Below the pieces are notes generated by a model. That model worked only from the letters and a program-made list of their open reading frames with translations, was not told where the DNA came from and did no database searches. The translations under genes and the position numbers were made by a program. Below, piece by piece: positions 1-14,900 of a stretch of DNA of 64,000 nucleotides; the first letter of the stretch is position 1; each line of letters begins with the position of its first letter. The stretch lies in contig NC_134028.1 in the NCBI RefSeq assembly GCF_964204645.1, forward strand, positions 2,888,501 through 2,952,500, read 5' to 3'. The DNA comes from Tubulanus polymorphus. Lineage: Eukaryota > Nemertea > Palaeonemertea > Tubulaniformes > Tubulanidae.

Positions 1-1702
1 ATCAATTAGGGAATCATGAAATAAAATAACGTGGTTTCAAGTTTATTATCGATAAAATCACTCACCTTTATTTCACTTCTTTCCTTAGGCGCTATATCAA
101 CAAACTTAATAGAATCAGAATATAAACATCAGGATACCAGGTCCCTAGAAAATAACACATATTTCATTAATAATATCATTTCAGCGTAGGCCTGTCCTAA
201 GGCTTCTCAGTTTCACTTTTGGTTAAAAATCAAGAAAGGAAGTTTTTGACTTAAAAACAGTCATAGGTGTACCTATAGTTATCCTGGTATACGGCAAATA
301 TGACAATGACACTGATAAAAGACCAATGATTTATCATAATGATTGATAATTATCTTCCTGGAACATGATTTCATAGCAAAACTTCGAACTTGGTCTAGCC
401 AAAGAACGTACAATAGGCGACGGCGCTAATTTGTACATAACTGTGCAGGATGAAGGGATTTTGAAGTGCATCTTCCATTTTAAAAGTGGCGTAAATGTAT
501 ACTAAATGGACTGGATGTTCAATACCAGGAATAGCCTACAGTATCAGTACCGTCACTGTCTAAGATTAAGAAGCCCAGTCAGGATCCTCTGCCTGGCAAT
601 TCAGTTCAGAATTTAATAGGGCATGGCGTTTTTTATCAGGAACAAATTGACACACTTTTCTTTAACTTCTTCTTTTGTAGCATCCCTGAGACACTGTCAA
701 ATCATCATTTGTCAGAAAATTGGACTTATAAGTTGAATAGCTCTAGAGAATTGATAGACATTTAGTTGCAAATTGTTTTCCTTTTTTACCGCAGAATTAC
801 GTTTTGTTGCAGAATATCAGTTAAATCAAGGGGGACCTAGCTATACTGGCAAACGGTTTCTATGACGCTGAAATGAAAGAGGCCATTCGTTGGCAGCAGG
901 AACTTACAGACAAATAAATACTCCCATATATATATATTAGAGAAATGGAGCAATTTGGCAGCCATTACACCATTGACTGACGTCATCGTCTATCGAGAAA
1001 CAACCGGGAAATCCGGAAATGAACGATACATTTTACCATGACAAAATCACAATAGGGATCTCAATTAGGTCTTCCTTTATTTCTTTTCAGTATTTCTAGC
1101 TATCAAAAACTATCATCAAATTTATCTCCGGTGATGATGAAGGTTTATTTTGGTAAATTCGGAAACACCCTTTCGTAGCTCACTAATCGTAACCGTGAGT
1201 AATCCTCAAGGTCACGGCGCGAACCCGAAAATAAAATAAAAGTGTCCGAAAATTACATTCAAAAATTGACCCGGAAACCTCCCTATTTTCGCCGTGTCAC
1301 GCTTAAAGAGGTAATGCAAATCATAAGACACGTAGAATTTCAAATACAATGATTTTTGTCGATCAATATATTTGTCGTAATCATAGAAAGTGACTAATCG
1401 AGAGTTATTCTTGAGTACTATTTATCGACGGAAACCGTTGGCACACGGACAGAACAGTCGTACGTGTAAGGAATTAATGCCAGTACCGGTATATTGTAAT
1501 GCAGTTGATACCAAGTTTTCATTATGTGCAGATTACTACAAGGGTTAGGCTTTAAATGCAATTGGGTTGTATTTAGGGTACTTTATGTAAATATCCGATT
1601 ATTAAACTTCAAATTCAAATTATGTTATTATTATTAAAGACTTAAACCACTAATATACCTTGGAATCGAACTGCAGTACCATCTTTTTGTATATTGTATT
1701 TT
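1..1702. other. Intergenic or 5' intron sequence, no coding exon seen
   Basis: AT-rich sequence without long open frames or recognisable protein. The right edge is a splice acceptor (ttttag ending at 1703) eight bases before the POLR3H start codon, so part of this stretch is probably an intron in the POLR3H 5' UTR. The upstream first exon could not be placed. Confidence 0.5.
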
Positions 1703-1710
1703 AGGAGAAA

Positions 1711-2879
1711 ATGTTTGTGTTGGCAGAAATGAAAGACACTGTGCGCATAGCACCCTGGCTCTTCAAAATAGGGTTATTAGATGCAATAAAAGAAGCACTT
1801 AATAAGAAATTTGCGAACAAGGTGACAGAAGCGAAATTTGAAATATATTATAGGCACCTACTTTTGTTAATAAACATGTAAATTATGAAATCTCCCCTTG
1901 CAGGTCGTTCATAATGTTGGTTTGTGCATTGCCCTGTGGGACGTAACATATGTAGATGATAGTTATATTTTTCCCGGGGACGGATCGTCTCATACTGTAG
2001 GTACGGTAAAACCATTCAACACCTGCTTATTGTAGAACTGGCTACTCGTCCTTTTCACTTCCTGAAGATAAAACCATTTCATTTCAGTTCATTTTCGCTA
2101 TGTTGTATTCCGTCCGTTCATGGATGAAATTCTAATCGGTAAAATCAAAGGCTGTAGTAAAGAAGGAGTTCATGGTAAAGAATTCTAATTCATGGCTTTC
2201 GAATCTAATAATCAACGTTATTGACTGATTTATTTATTTCATTATTTGTATATTTTTATTTTCAGTGTCACTCGGGTTTTTCGACGATATTCTTATCTCC
2301 TCTGATGCTCTTCAACATCCTTCCAGATTGTATCCTTTTACTGCAGCTATTGTTAATGCTGTCAATATTTAGTAGAATTGATTTAATTTCCTTAATGAAA
2401 TAATCAATTAGCGATGAAAATGAACAACTGTGGGTTTGGGAATATGAAACAGAGGATGGAAAACATGACTTGTTTATGGATGTTGGAGAAGAACTAAGGT
2501 ACACCAGTGGATGACTTCATTCACCGTGCAGTCCTCTGCAAAGATACCTTTCGGAACCATAAGTTTGTTAATAATATATGTATGATATTTGGTACATGTA
2601 TGAATGATAAATTTGTATATTTTAGATTTCGAGTAGTAGATGAGATGTTTGTTGATATCACGCCAACCGGTCCAGAAGGTTCAACTGAGGCTGAATCCTA
2701 CGACTCTGAAATGAAAAAGCCTCCGTATTCAATAGTAGTAAGTACCTAACACATGAGTTGTTTGCTTACAGAAAGCAATATCTGTAACATCATCATATGA
2801 GTTGATATACCAAATATTCTGTTTACAGGGTTCTATTAGTGATCCTGGTTTAGGATTGCTATCATGGTGGAACAGCTGA
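1711..2879 (+). CDS. POLR3H: RNA polymerase III subunit RPC8 (RPC25/Rpb7-type)
   Basis: Coding exons: 1711-1821, 1904-2000, 2088-2174, 2266-2329, 2412-2498, 2626-2737, 2829-2879. All have GT-AG borders and compatible phases, giving 202 residues; the human protein has 204. The start is [13 protein letters not shown], matching the family N-terminus, and an acceptor in the 5' UTR ends at 1703. The N-terminal Rpb7-like domain (about 1-80) is followed by an S1/OB-fold region containing FPGDG, the LIGKIKGC strand and LGFFDDILI. The C-terminus ends [11 protein letters not shown], the family signature. By family knowledge this subunit pairs with CRCP/RPC9 to form the Pol III stalk that acts in initiation on tRNA and 5S genes in the nucleus. 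Nothing looks damaged. An AATAAA at 3133-3138 is the likely polyadenylation signal. Confidence 0.96.
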
Positions 2880-3132
2880 AGAGTTTAATTTTGCTTTTAC
2901 TGGCAAAATAAATCTAATGGTGCTAATGGAGGTGATGGTTCAGGCGTAGTGCTGCTCACAGAGAACAGTGACTGTAACTCCTACAGTACTGCCAATGGCT
3001 TCTGTACCTCTAAGCATGGACGTATATACGTCAATACGAAAATGATTTCCTGAGAAACATGCATGCTCTCAATTGGAGGGAGTGATTAAGTCAGTGTGAT
3101 GAAACATTCGACATATTTTATAAAAGATTTCC

Positions 3133-3138
3133 AATAAA
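3133..3138 (+). terminator. Polyadenylation signal of POLR3H
   Basis: An AATAAA hexamer lies about 255 bases after the POLR3H stop codon, within AT-rich sequence. It is the first good signal downstream on the same strand. Confidence 0.5.
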
Positions 3139-3149
3139 ACATTCATAGA

Positions 3150-5927
3150 AATTCATTGATGAATCATTTTTGTTCATAGTTTATTTCGTAGATGAGGATA
3201 GAGTCATTTTATTTTCAATGCCTATTGACTATCACTAAACTTTCACCTCTTTCTATCTTCTTAAAGCTGAACTGACAAAGAGGAATCCACATATCCACAA
3301 ACCTATCCCTCAACAAACACAGCAGCCAAATAATTAATAGTCCTTTGAGCTCTGATGACATGTGACAGTGAAAAACTAAGATTGAACTTAAAACAAAAAC
3401 TAAAAAATTGAAACAACTGATTTGGCATCTACATTTTTTTTTAATATTTTACTGTGCTTTGATAGAGATTCATACAATACATTTCCATAACAATTCCTTC
3501 TATAACAAATCTTTACATAACAATCTTTTAAATTTTCACCAATGTTTTCACTGACCGATGCATATACCTTAACTATGTCTTGGAACAGACAACAAGTCCT
3601 CAGAAAGAAAAATTGGTCTTAATTAGAGAAATATCTATTCACAAAACTCATTTGACTTCAGTGAAAATTTCGAACCTTTTCATGTACAACCAACCAGTCA
3701 TTTTAACCATAACCAAACTAGATCGGATGTGATAGGGAAAGGAGTACACAACATCAAGGCAAATACAAGCATTGAAAAAAACAACCATTTGTATACTATA
3801 GATCAAATTCCCTGGACTATTCAGTATTAGCTTTTTACCATTATTGCTTGAATGACACATTAATTTTGTGTAGAAATTCCACAAAACATTAATATGAATA
3901 TACATAAGTACTCGTATGAATAATCATCAATGTGACTGGTTCATTTCCATTCAGAGAGTCGGTGATCCAATATGACCTGGCATCTTTATAACCTGACCTA
4001 AGTACAGAGAGCTATTAAGTAACAATTATGCAATAAATATTCAAAATATTCCCAGCAGAATACATCAGTCCAAACATAAATAGGTCATTTTCTTCAAAGT
4101 TCTGTTGAATTCAAAATTTGGACACATAATTTATGATGAAAAGTACTGTTGAACAATCTAACTATTGGGAAGGGCACATATGTCTAGGCCTACTTACAGA
4201 ACCAATTGAAAATGGACGGTTTATCAGTATTTTGCACGGCACGTTTTGGTCGTCAGCAGTTTAGACAATCATAGGCCAGTCAAATATAGTTACATCAATG
4301 ATCTCTATATAAAAAATATACAATTTTGTGTGAAGAAAAATTTCAATTAAGACACATCTCGATAAAAATGATGTACATTTAGACGAGGAATAGGTTTGAT
4401 TTTTGCACCGGACGGTTCTCTATAGATTTGATTTTGATTATCGAAGTACATTTCAGTTCTCCAAATAAAATATTTATCAGCAGTAGAGAAATACAGCAAT
4501 AAACAAATAGATTCATTTGTATGGAAGAAATTGAAGGCATTTGGCATAAATTGATGCCATCAATCACAAGATTTTTAAGCATGGTTAACTGTTCTTTCTG
4601 ACATTGTTTCTGGTAATATTATTCCCAATTGAAATTAACTATTCTTTGTAGGCTACCGACAGAAACAAGGTTCGCCAGAACAAATTATCTAGTACAACTC
4701 TTTATGGTCAATTTCTAGCAAAACCGTTATCCATGACAGCTCAGTTACTTAGTAATTCAAATTTATGTACAAATAAAACATTTTAGTTAAAAAGCCAATT
4801 AATTACAAGCAGAAATACATGATCAGAAAAGAGTATTTCATAATGGACGGAATGTTCTATTATTGATGGCAATGCTATCTTTCATACAGAGATAGGCATT
4901 GATAACCTGAACAAATGATTTTGTGTTACAATATAATTAAAGCAATTTCAATCAGCATTATCTACGAATAAATACAACTGAAATGTTTGCAAAACCATTC
5001 TGCGAATCGAGGGATTTATACCGAAATATAGAATATGAGTACACAGGTTTTAACATAATTTCACGCATAAAAATATAATAATGAACATTGTAATTAAACA
5101 CAGTAGGACTACCTATACATCTGTAATGATAATTTCAGTAAAATAAATGCATTATTTTCAACAGACTAACGTAGAGCAGATATATATGTTCTCTGCGACC
5201 TGAAGATATTAATCACAGTAGACTCAAAAAACAACAAAAGCAAAGCAAATTTCAATTACTGGAAATTGCAATTTCATCTATCAATAATGATACATTACCC
5301 AATGTTAAAATCTTCTCGCCATACTTATATCTTGAGTTATATCTCAAACCAAGACAATTGCACCGATTGCCATTAACCAAAAAGCTACGGGTCACTCATC
5401 ATTGGTAGAAAATATCAATGAATCGGTTACCGTTTTGAATATAACAGATAAAATGCATTTGCCGGTATGTTGTTCACTGAGACTACTAAACGAGGACACA
5501 TTTTAAGAAAAGCGAGAATATATCAAAATATACAAATATATGATAATAATAATCATAATAATAATAATAAGACAATGATTCAAGAACAATAATACTAACA
5601 ATGACAACTAGCTAAGAGTAGTAAAATCTATTCATTATTTCACAGATCGTTTGATATGCTTTCCTGGGCGTGATTAAGAGAATCGTAATATGAATTTTCA
5701 AATTCGAGTTTGATCAAAATTCTTCACAATTCACAGCAATCCAGTTTATAGTGTAAGCGATGGAGACAATCATATATCTATGAGTAGTAAATAGTAAGAT
5801 GTATGAACAGCAACACACTTATAATAGTTAATGTACAACAGACGTGCTGGCAGTAGAGGTTGTGGTCACAGCAGTTTTTCTACGCAGACGGATTTCGATA
5901 TGATGTATATATTCAGCAGCTCTGTGT
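3150..5927. other. Convergent 3' region between POLR3H and PKD2
   Basis: No coding exon is supported on either strand. The two neighbouring genes point towards each other, so much of this stretch is probably the PKD2 3' UTR (read on the minus strand). Several TTTATT hexamers, which are AATAAA on the minus strand, occur near 3180, and an exact 3' end cannot be chosen. Confidence 0.45.
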
Positions 5928-8900
5928 TTACACATTTGTGGTGTTCATCCTTTCATCCTGAAAAAATATCAAATGATGAAACATTGATTTAATCGATTAA
6001 TACCACAATGAAAATGGTTAAATTTTTTGAGGGGCAATTCTATTCAAATTTTCTATTTCACCGCAAAAAGCACTTTCCTATTGAAAAAGGGCAGATCTAA
6101 AATATAAAGTGCCCGGGTACCTGAATAAATTATTTGAGAATGGATTACTTTTCGTTTTCCAAAAGAAACAACATGAATATTATGTCCAAATTTCTAAAAT
6201 CTTTTTACGCTGACTTTTCGAAGGGCAAAAATTTTAGAGGGTTCGTTTGCTATCCCTGAATCCACCTCGGCATGGGTCTGGTTCACATGATATTCTAGGT
6301 CAAGCTATGATTGACAAGATTTATGGCCAGTCTCGCTAAGACACATTTCAATTCTGGAAAAGGCATTCAGGAAAACATCAGTTAAGGTAAATTCAAGTTT
6401 ACATATTATATGGTGTTCATTCATGGGTAGTAACTTCATCATCTAATGTAACTACATTCTACAAGCAAAGACATGTGAATCTATTGTTTTAAATCTAAGT
6501 AAACTGGTAAAATCAACAATAAAAGACAGGATAAACGCATGCAACTAGTGAAGCTCTATCTAAAACTTTTATGAATTATGAAAACATTACTCAACAAAAT
6601 TGTCTTGTTTTTGAAGAAATGCAATCTATATGGAATCATTACTCAAATTTCTATTGGAAATTCGGATTCATCTTTGACGGCATTTCCTCTGACAAAACTG
6701 AGTTAGAGGTAGGATAATGAAGTTAGAATGATAATTCTAATGTTTGAAGTGCAAATGTCATGCATTACCTCTATTTGTGACCGCTACCATTTATAAGGGG
6801 GTATGTTTACAACTATAAAACATAGAACAACAAATTTCATGAGAGTAAAAACTACTGTATGAACAAATTCATGTGAGATAGTGTCGAGAAAGAAAGATCG
6901 ATTATAAAGTTGGATCAAGAGGTACCAGATTGGATGCAGGAGATTCCTTCTCTTTAAATCTAACATTCACAACACTGATATTTAACCTTCTAACAGCATT
7001 TATGAACTTTCGCAACTCGAATGCAGAATACAACACAAAATAAAACAATGAATGAATCCTAATTACACGACAGACAACGACCACTCACCGGTGTTTGGGC
7101 AGAGCCCTGTCCAGAGCCCGGTCGTGAACCTTGCGATCGTGGTCTCATAGGACCACCTCTTCCAGTGCTGCCGCTAGGTGAACCTCCGCGGGCGCTGTTC
7201 GGACCGATCGACGTTTCCGAATCCCAGCGTTCTAATTCCTCACGTACTAAACGTTCCATTTGTTCGCGTTTGACTTCGTCACTCGTTCCATCGGACTAGA
7301 AAATAACAACATAACATATCAAACTCTGCGTATCATAGCATCATCAGTCAGAAAACTCTCTGAAATCAATTGGTCAGGTTTTCTCGATGTACATCTCAAT
7401 ACAAATACATAGTAAAACATCCCCGATATACCGCCATACTCTCTATACCACCAAAATCATTCTACACTGATGTTGGCTTAGTCTAGTACCTAGCGGTTGT
7501 TCGTTGTAGGGAACCGGTAACAGCGACTGGTATTCAGACTAATGTGGGCAGTATATCGGGGGTGGACTGTATAAGTAGTTCACGAAAAAGAATTTCGATT
7601 TGGTTGATTTGATTCATACCTCTGTGATGCTATCCAGTATTTTTCCCATTGTTTCGCGACGTTTCAGCTTCGCTTTCTCCATCGCCTCTAATTTCACTAA
7701 TACGGCGTCAATTTTCGACACGATGCTGCCGATCGAATGTTCCATACGATCGACGCGTCGCGATAATACCGTAAATTCTTCATACGATACGCCACCTACG
7801 ACTCGTCCGCCTCGTGATGATTTCGTGCCGCTGTCTTCGTCGTCGCTGTCTTCACCGCTGTCTTCGTTTAAACTGCTGCGACTCGGCTGACGGGCTGTAG
7901 CCGGTCGTCCTCCTTTCTCTAGTTCCTCATATTCTTTGTTCAAAGCAACCTGAAACATAAATTGTTAATTATTTGCAGAGACATAAAATCATGCCCAGAA
8001 CAACTGCTCACACAGGTGCCAAATGGACCCATGCCTGTTTGACCGGACCAAAAATGTCCCACCAGCCCCAAGTCAAATCTTAGCATGGGTCGAAAGAATT
8101 GTTTGATGTCCAGTGCGCGAAAAATCAGTCTTGGCATGGGTCGAAGGACAATCAGTCTCTAATTAAGCATGGGCCAAATTTGATCAGGGCTTGAATCGTA
8201 CTGTCTTACTTAGGGCTACACAATTACATGTAATTCATTTCTAAAAATTTCCAGAATCTTCTCCAGACTAATTGAACTTAGATTACCTTTTGTCCCTCAA
8301 GATCTGCTTGCATTTTGCGTTGTTCCTCTTCGTCCAGCACTCGATCGCCATCCAAATCATACTTAGCAAAAACAGCTTCAATTTCTGTATCGGCATACCC
8401 ACGCCTAAAGAGTATCAATAAGAAATCAAAAGTTGAACAGGGTGGCCACTTTTATTTGATTTCCTCTCATCCCCACGTCATTTTCCCAGACTGGGTCTAC
8501 TAAAAATCGAATGAATTAACAGTCAACTATGCAAGACATAGACGGAACTGATCTTACATGCGATCCATAGCCATCTGAACAAATTTCCCCGATTATATCC
8601 TGACTTTTTAGAGAAAAGAAAATTTCCCGCTCTTCCCTGATTTTCAGGTAAGTGGCCACCATGTTTAAGCATATTATTTAATTTTTCAGACATGTATCAT
8701 ACACTTCACATGTTTAGATACTCACGTTTTCAGATCCTGCCTCCATTCTTCGAAGTCGAGTTGCTTATCTTGATTTATATCGGCCGACTGAAGCGCTTTC
8801 TGAATATCAACGATCTTGTCTCGTTTCAGGCTCAGTTTATCGAGCATCTTATTGTAGCCCTGTGAAATAACAAAACAATATGAGATGCTAGTGTATAGTG

Positions 8901-11900
8901 AATAAGCATTTTTTTCACTAAAATATTTTCAATTCCTGAATCCTACTAACCATGAATTTTCAAGAACTAAGTCAAAATAAGAAATTGTGAGGTAGTAAAA
9001 ATTCTCGGTTATGAAACAGACGGATATAAAATCTGTTATCTTGTTTTGAACAGTCACTCATAGTCATATAGTCTTTAGCACCTCCCGGTACATAATGAAA
9101 TAAACTAAACACCAAACTTAACGATAAACAAGTCCACTGTAACTTTCACAAAAAATTTTAACATTTCTACATCGAATCGACTTCAAAATGCTCCTCATCA
9201 TCTTCAGTATCGGTCATTTCTGCGATGCAAATCTCTCTTAATTCATCCATTCTTTCGGCTTGTTTTTTCGCGTACATGTAATACATTTTACGCACACCTT
9301 CCAGCGTAGCCATCTGTAAACGTCTGTTGTGCATAAATGCGCGTGTATTATCCGCACAAGCTCGTTCGAACTGCACGTCCAAATGACGTAATTTCTGATC
9401 GATAACATTCACTTTTTGACACGCTGCTCGAAATTTCTTATCCAAAGCGAGGAATTCTTGTACGGCTGTTGATGACATTTTCAGATATTTCTTTAACCGA
9501 GTCAATGATTTTTCTAATTGACGAAGAGAAGGTTCTCATTGAGCTCTATGAATGAACTGACAGTTATGGCAATTAGGTTTTATACCAACCAGGAGGACAA
9601 CACAAAGCCCAATTTCATCGACCAATCAAAATGTAGCCCTAATTTATTAAGGTGTGAACCAAACAGCTGGGAGGCATAGTACAAATACCCAATAAAAACA
9701 CACTATAGATTGTATAGATTAATCAGACACCAATAATGCAATTAAAATACTATCCTTACTTTGATGGTCAGTAATGATAAAAATCATACTTTACTTAAGT
9801 AATACTTTGTCAATGATTATTGTAAATGCGCAGTTTTTGTTAGATATTGTATTATAATTCTCTTCATGCAGTAAATATAAAGAATTTTGAAAAAAAGAAA
9901 TATTATATCAAAACCTATTTTTCCAACTGATATGAAGTCTATTCTACGTTCTTTTTTTTGAAAAAGATATTTCATCTTTTAGGCCTCGCAGAATCTGATT
10001 AACAACTGGAAAATGTCAGATTATCAGATATCAATCCAACAATAAACTGATGTCTTCGAATCATTGAAATAATCATCACCTGCATCCTGGATATGGGCAC
10101 ACTTCCACCCCGAGGGCCAATATTGATGCTGGACAGAATAACTGAGAGCCAGGTGCCAATAGTGTCAGGTGGCAAACTATGTCAACATAGGATCAGGTGA
10201 CACCAAGTGGCTGAAGTGTGCTAATAAAAAGCAGCTCACATCATTCCCTAATATTTTCCCAGTCTTTGATACTACCACTGATAGACACACAGTTAATCCC
10301 TGATGAATGATTACATGCACTTCACACATTCCAACAGATTTTATCACCATTTACACTTGTCCAAAATCCCTTACAATCTCCCAGATTAAATCAGGGACTT
10401 TACTCCTTCATCAAACCAGATTTCATCACTTTCACCAGTAATCAAAGAGACAGATTACTGTATAATCAGCCAGATCAAATAAACATTACATACAAATCAT
10501 GTATAAATATTATGAATGAATTATCAAATGTTGAATTGCAATAATTCTACTGTATTTTTGAGATGATGACATAAAACCTAAAATATTATGTATAAATCAT
10601 ATGTTCAACTGATACTGGAATATGCGGACATAATATGGCATAATATTCCTAACAACTTAGTCATTGAAATCTTTAAAAAATTCAGCTAAGCACATTTAAG
10701 AGTGATCACTGGTCTACTATGAGAACTGACTGTAAGATTATATACCAGAGGTCAGCTTTCACGTCTACCCAACCACAGACTATTCTATTGCATTATAAAT
10801 CCGATAACCGACAACCTTGAAAGCACTTGCACATGGACGTATAACTAGTCCATGCTTGCACTAACCGTACATGAGAATAATTTGTATAGTATACTATATA
10901 CGCATAGTAAAATATATGGGCAAATACTGAATCGTTTTCAAAATCTTTCATTCCCCAAATAACCAAAGATTGAAAAAAAATTACTGCTTCATGTTAGATG
11001 TGATGACTTTTTTTAAGACTATGATTAAATCAATATCGTTCACCGGTGCAGTACTAGATACTCAAGAAAACTCGAGATATTCTCCTTTGCAGAATGCGAA
11101 TCAAAGCGAGTGACTGAACACTTATCTTCATAATGATTTTATACTAGATGATTACTAGTGCAGCTATGGGAGCATTGAAACTGCTGAATACCTTTTGTAT
11201 TTTCAGAATTTTGAGGCATCCTGCAATTTAATATTTAACGGAATTACCAATCACATTCCTTTTGATGCTATTAATATTGAACTGCTGATCCATGGATCCA
11301 GCCTTTACCATTAGCCATAAACATCATCATTTCAACAGTCGAAAACTTTGTATTAACTCAAAACACTTTGAACAAAACATCTACTTCATAATATACTTTA
11401 ATAAATACTGCATATTTATTCACTAATTCACGTATAATCAATAAAGTCAACTTGGTCATAGTTATATAGTCTATAGCACCTCCCGGTACACAATGAAATA
11501 AATTAAACATCAAAATTAACGATGAATCAAGTCCACTGTAACTTTCACAAAAACATTAACATTTCTTCATCGAATCAACTCGATTGTGCTTCATCTCTCG
11601 TATTGGTCATTTCTGCGGTACAAATATCTCTTAATTCTTCCATTCTATCGCCTAGTTTTTTCACGTACAGGTAATACATTTTACGCACACCTTCCAGCGT
11701 AGCTATCTGTGATTGTCTGTTGTGGATCAAAGCGCGCGAATCATCCGCATAAGCTCGTTCGATCTGCACGTCCAAATGACGTAATCTCTGATCAATAACA
11801 GTCACTTTTTGATACGCTAATTGAAATTTCTTATTCACGACGTAGAATTCTTGTACAGCTGGTGATGACATTTTCTGATATTTCCTTGAACCAGTTAATG

Positions 11901-14900
11901 ATTTATTCCAAGGGGTTTCTAATTGACCAAGAAAGAAGGTTCTCATTGAAGTCTATGAACGAACTGACAGTTATGGCAATTAGGATTTCAACCAGAGGAC
12001 AACACAAAGCCCAATTCCTGTCCAATCAGGACATAGGCATATTTCATTTAGGCATAATCCGCTGGAAGACATAGTACAAATACCCAATAAAAACACTCTA
12101 CAGATTAATCACATACCACCATATACTTACTTATATGCTCAATAATATTTACATAGAAGTTACGTAGGTCTATGATTACTGTATATGAATATATGTGCAA
12201 CTTGTATTAGAATATAATTTTCATAATTCTCTTCATGCAATAAATATAAAGAACCTTCAAACTTTATATCAAAATCATGCATTCTCTTTTTGAATAGAAG
12301 ATATTCAATCTTTTAGGCCTGGCATAATCTGATTAACAATTGGAAAATGTCAGATTATCAGATATCAATCCAACAATTAACTGATGACTTCAAATCATTG
12401 AAATAATCATCACCTGCATCCTGGATATGGGCACACTTCCACCCTGAGGGCCAGTATTGATGCTGGACAGAATAACTGAGAGCCAGGTGCCAATAGTGTC
12501 AGGTGGCAAACTATGTCAACATAGGATCAGGTATCAGCTTGACACCAAGTGACTGAAGTGTGCTTAAAAAGCAGCTCACATCATTCCCTAATATTTTCCC
12601 AGTCTCTGATACTACCACTGATGGACACATAGTTAATCCCTGATGAATAATTACATGCACTTCACACATTCCAACAGATTTTATCACCATTTACACTTGC
12701 CCAAAATCCCTTACAATTCCCCAGATTAAATCAGGGACTTTACTCCTTCATCAAACCAGATTTCATCACTTTCACCAATAAACAAAGAGACAGATTACTG
12801 TATAATCAGCCAGATCAAATAAACATTACATACAAATCATGTATAAATATTATGAATGAATTATTGAATGTTGAATTGCAATAATTCAAATGTATTTGAA
12901 TCCAACTCAGAAGCCATAAGTTGAAATTTGAATCTGACAACTCCTAACTATGGAACAGGATCCAACTGGATTTAAATGAGCTGGCTGACTTTCAGGCAGA
13001 CATAAATTTTACCGATCGTGGAAACATTACTTTGTCAAATAACTAAAATCAATAGATATAGCAAAGACATGTAACTAAGAGATAAACTACTCTATAGCAA
13101 TAAAAGGAAAGGTCATATTGCCCAGAAACCAACTCCAGTGATTGCCTTGCAATAAAGCGATATCATAACTGTTATACAAACAAAAGGAATAAATTATCGA
13201 TTGATCAAAGTAAATGCGTGATCAAAGGATGTTTATGGTGTAATATTGCACCCTTATTGTTCAATTAAACCTAGCAACAGTACAGCACATCTGTTTATAT
13301 TTCATTTCAATTCAAAAGTTTCACACAAAGAAATAATCATTTAGAAATTTCTAGAGATATTATCTACTATTTCAACACCTAAGATTTAGTGAGTTGCTCA
13401 CCTTCTTGAAGTAGTCGGCCATTTCAAATTCATTTTTCTGGTTGGCGATGTCGGCTTTAACTTCAGAGTACGTGTCGTTGATGATGGCCAAGAACATGTT
13501 TATCAAAACGAAGAATACGAAGAAGACGTAAAGCAGGAAATACAACGGACCGAGGATGTAATGTGCGCGTTCCATTTCGTGGAAATCGAAATCACCGAGA
13601 ATGATTCGCAACAGTGTAAACCTGCAATAATATCAACATCAGTAAGTTAGTTGAACATCTAAGGGTGTGGCCACCTAAGAAATCCCTCCCAGTTTTCCCT
13701 GATTTATCCATGTGATTACAAAAAAATCCCTGAGTGAATCAGAGAAATTTCTAGATTTAAAATGTTACAATTCATTCATTTTTCATTGAATCATCTATTG
13801 ATAAAGAAATATGTGGTCAATAACAGTATCCACATTCCCCAAGTTTTCCATCATCTTTTCTAGATTTTTCTGATTCTCTAGAGTTTTCCAGGTCGGTGGC
13901 CATCCTACATGTGCATGTTCAAATTTCGTATCAGTTGTCCAGGAAGGTGACCACAATCACAGTTTTTTTCATAAGAAATTTTAGTAACTTCAAGAACCAA
14001 ATTGAAACAACTTTATCATTTTTTCTTGTCTATAGAACTGACAATGGCCTTGCATTACAGATCCCCCCCTTTTATTTTCAAGTTGACCATGTACATCCAA
14101 CCGTTCTGAAGGTACTTACACAGCGTCGAAGAAGCTCTTGAAATCACGAATCTGCGTACCGAAAATCAGATAACCGAGCTGAGCGAAGGCGAAGAATATG
14201 ATGAAAAACATCACGAAGAATCCGGCTAAATCTTTGGCTGAACGACTGAGGGTTGATGACAGTTGAGTCATTGTCTTGTTGAAACTGATGTACTTGAATA
14301 CCTACAACAGAAATTATACAGAAGTATTTAATGCATTTCAACTATATATGTGTATTTTTCTTTTTGATTTCAACGTATTAAGCAATTTTCATCTTTCATT
14401 TTGGGATTTGGTTATTTCCGTTTTTTGCTTATACCTTGATCCATGAGAAGAAGATGGTGATCGCGACAGCGTTGTTGAATTCGACTTGATAATAGCTCAA
14501 CTTTTCGAAGTCCATGAAAGACTGGCTGTTTTTCAGTAACGTTTCGAGTTTCTGCGTAACGACGAGCGTACGATAGATGTTGAACGCGATACATACAATC
14601 GATATGATAATCACAATCACGTCGAGAATGTTCCAGAAACTCTTGAAGTACGAAAACTTGTGTTTCTTGATCTGTTGAAAATGATATTGAATTTATCGTA
14701 TAGGTTCAAACAACTAAAAAGAATGGAGAATTTTTCTCAGAAAATTGGCGTCTTATTTAGATATAGTTGGATAAATGAACGAGGGTCAAGTCAGCAGGCA
14801 TCTTAATTGAAAATGAACTCGTTTTTGGAGTTGATAGAGAATAATTAGAATGTAACTGGGTCCTAATTTTTGTTGGCGATGAGAAAAGATATCAGAAGTA

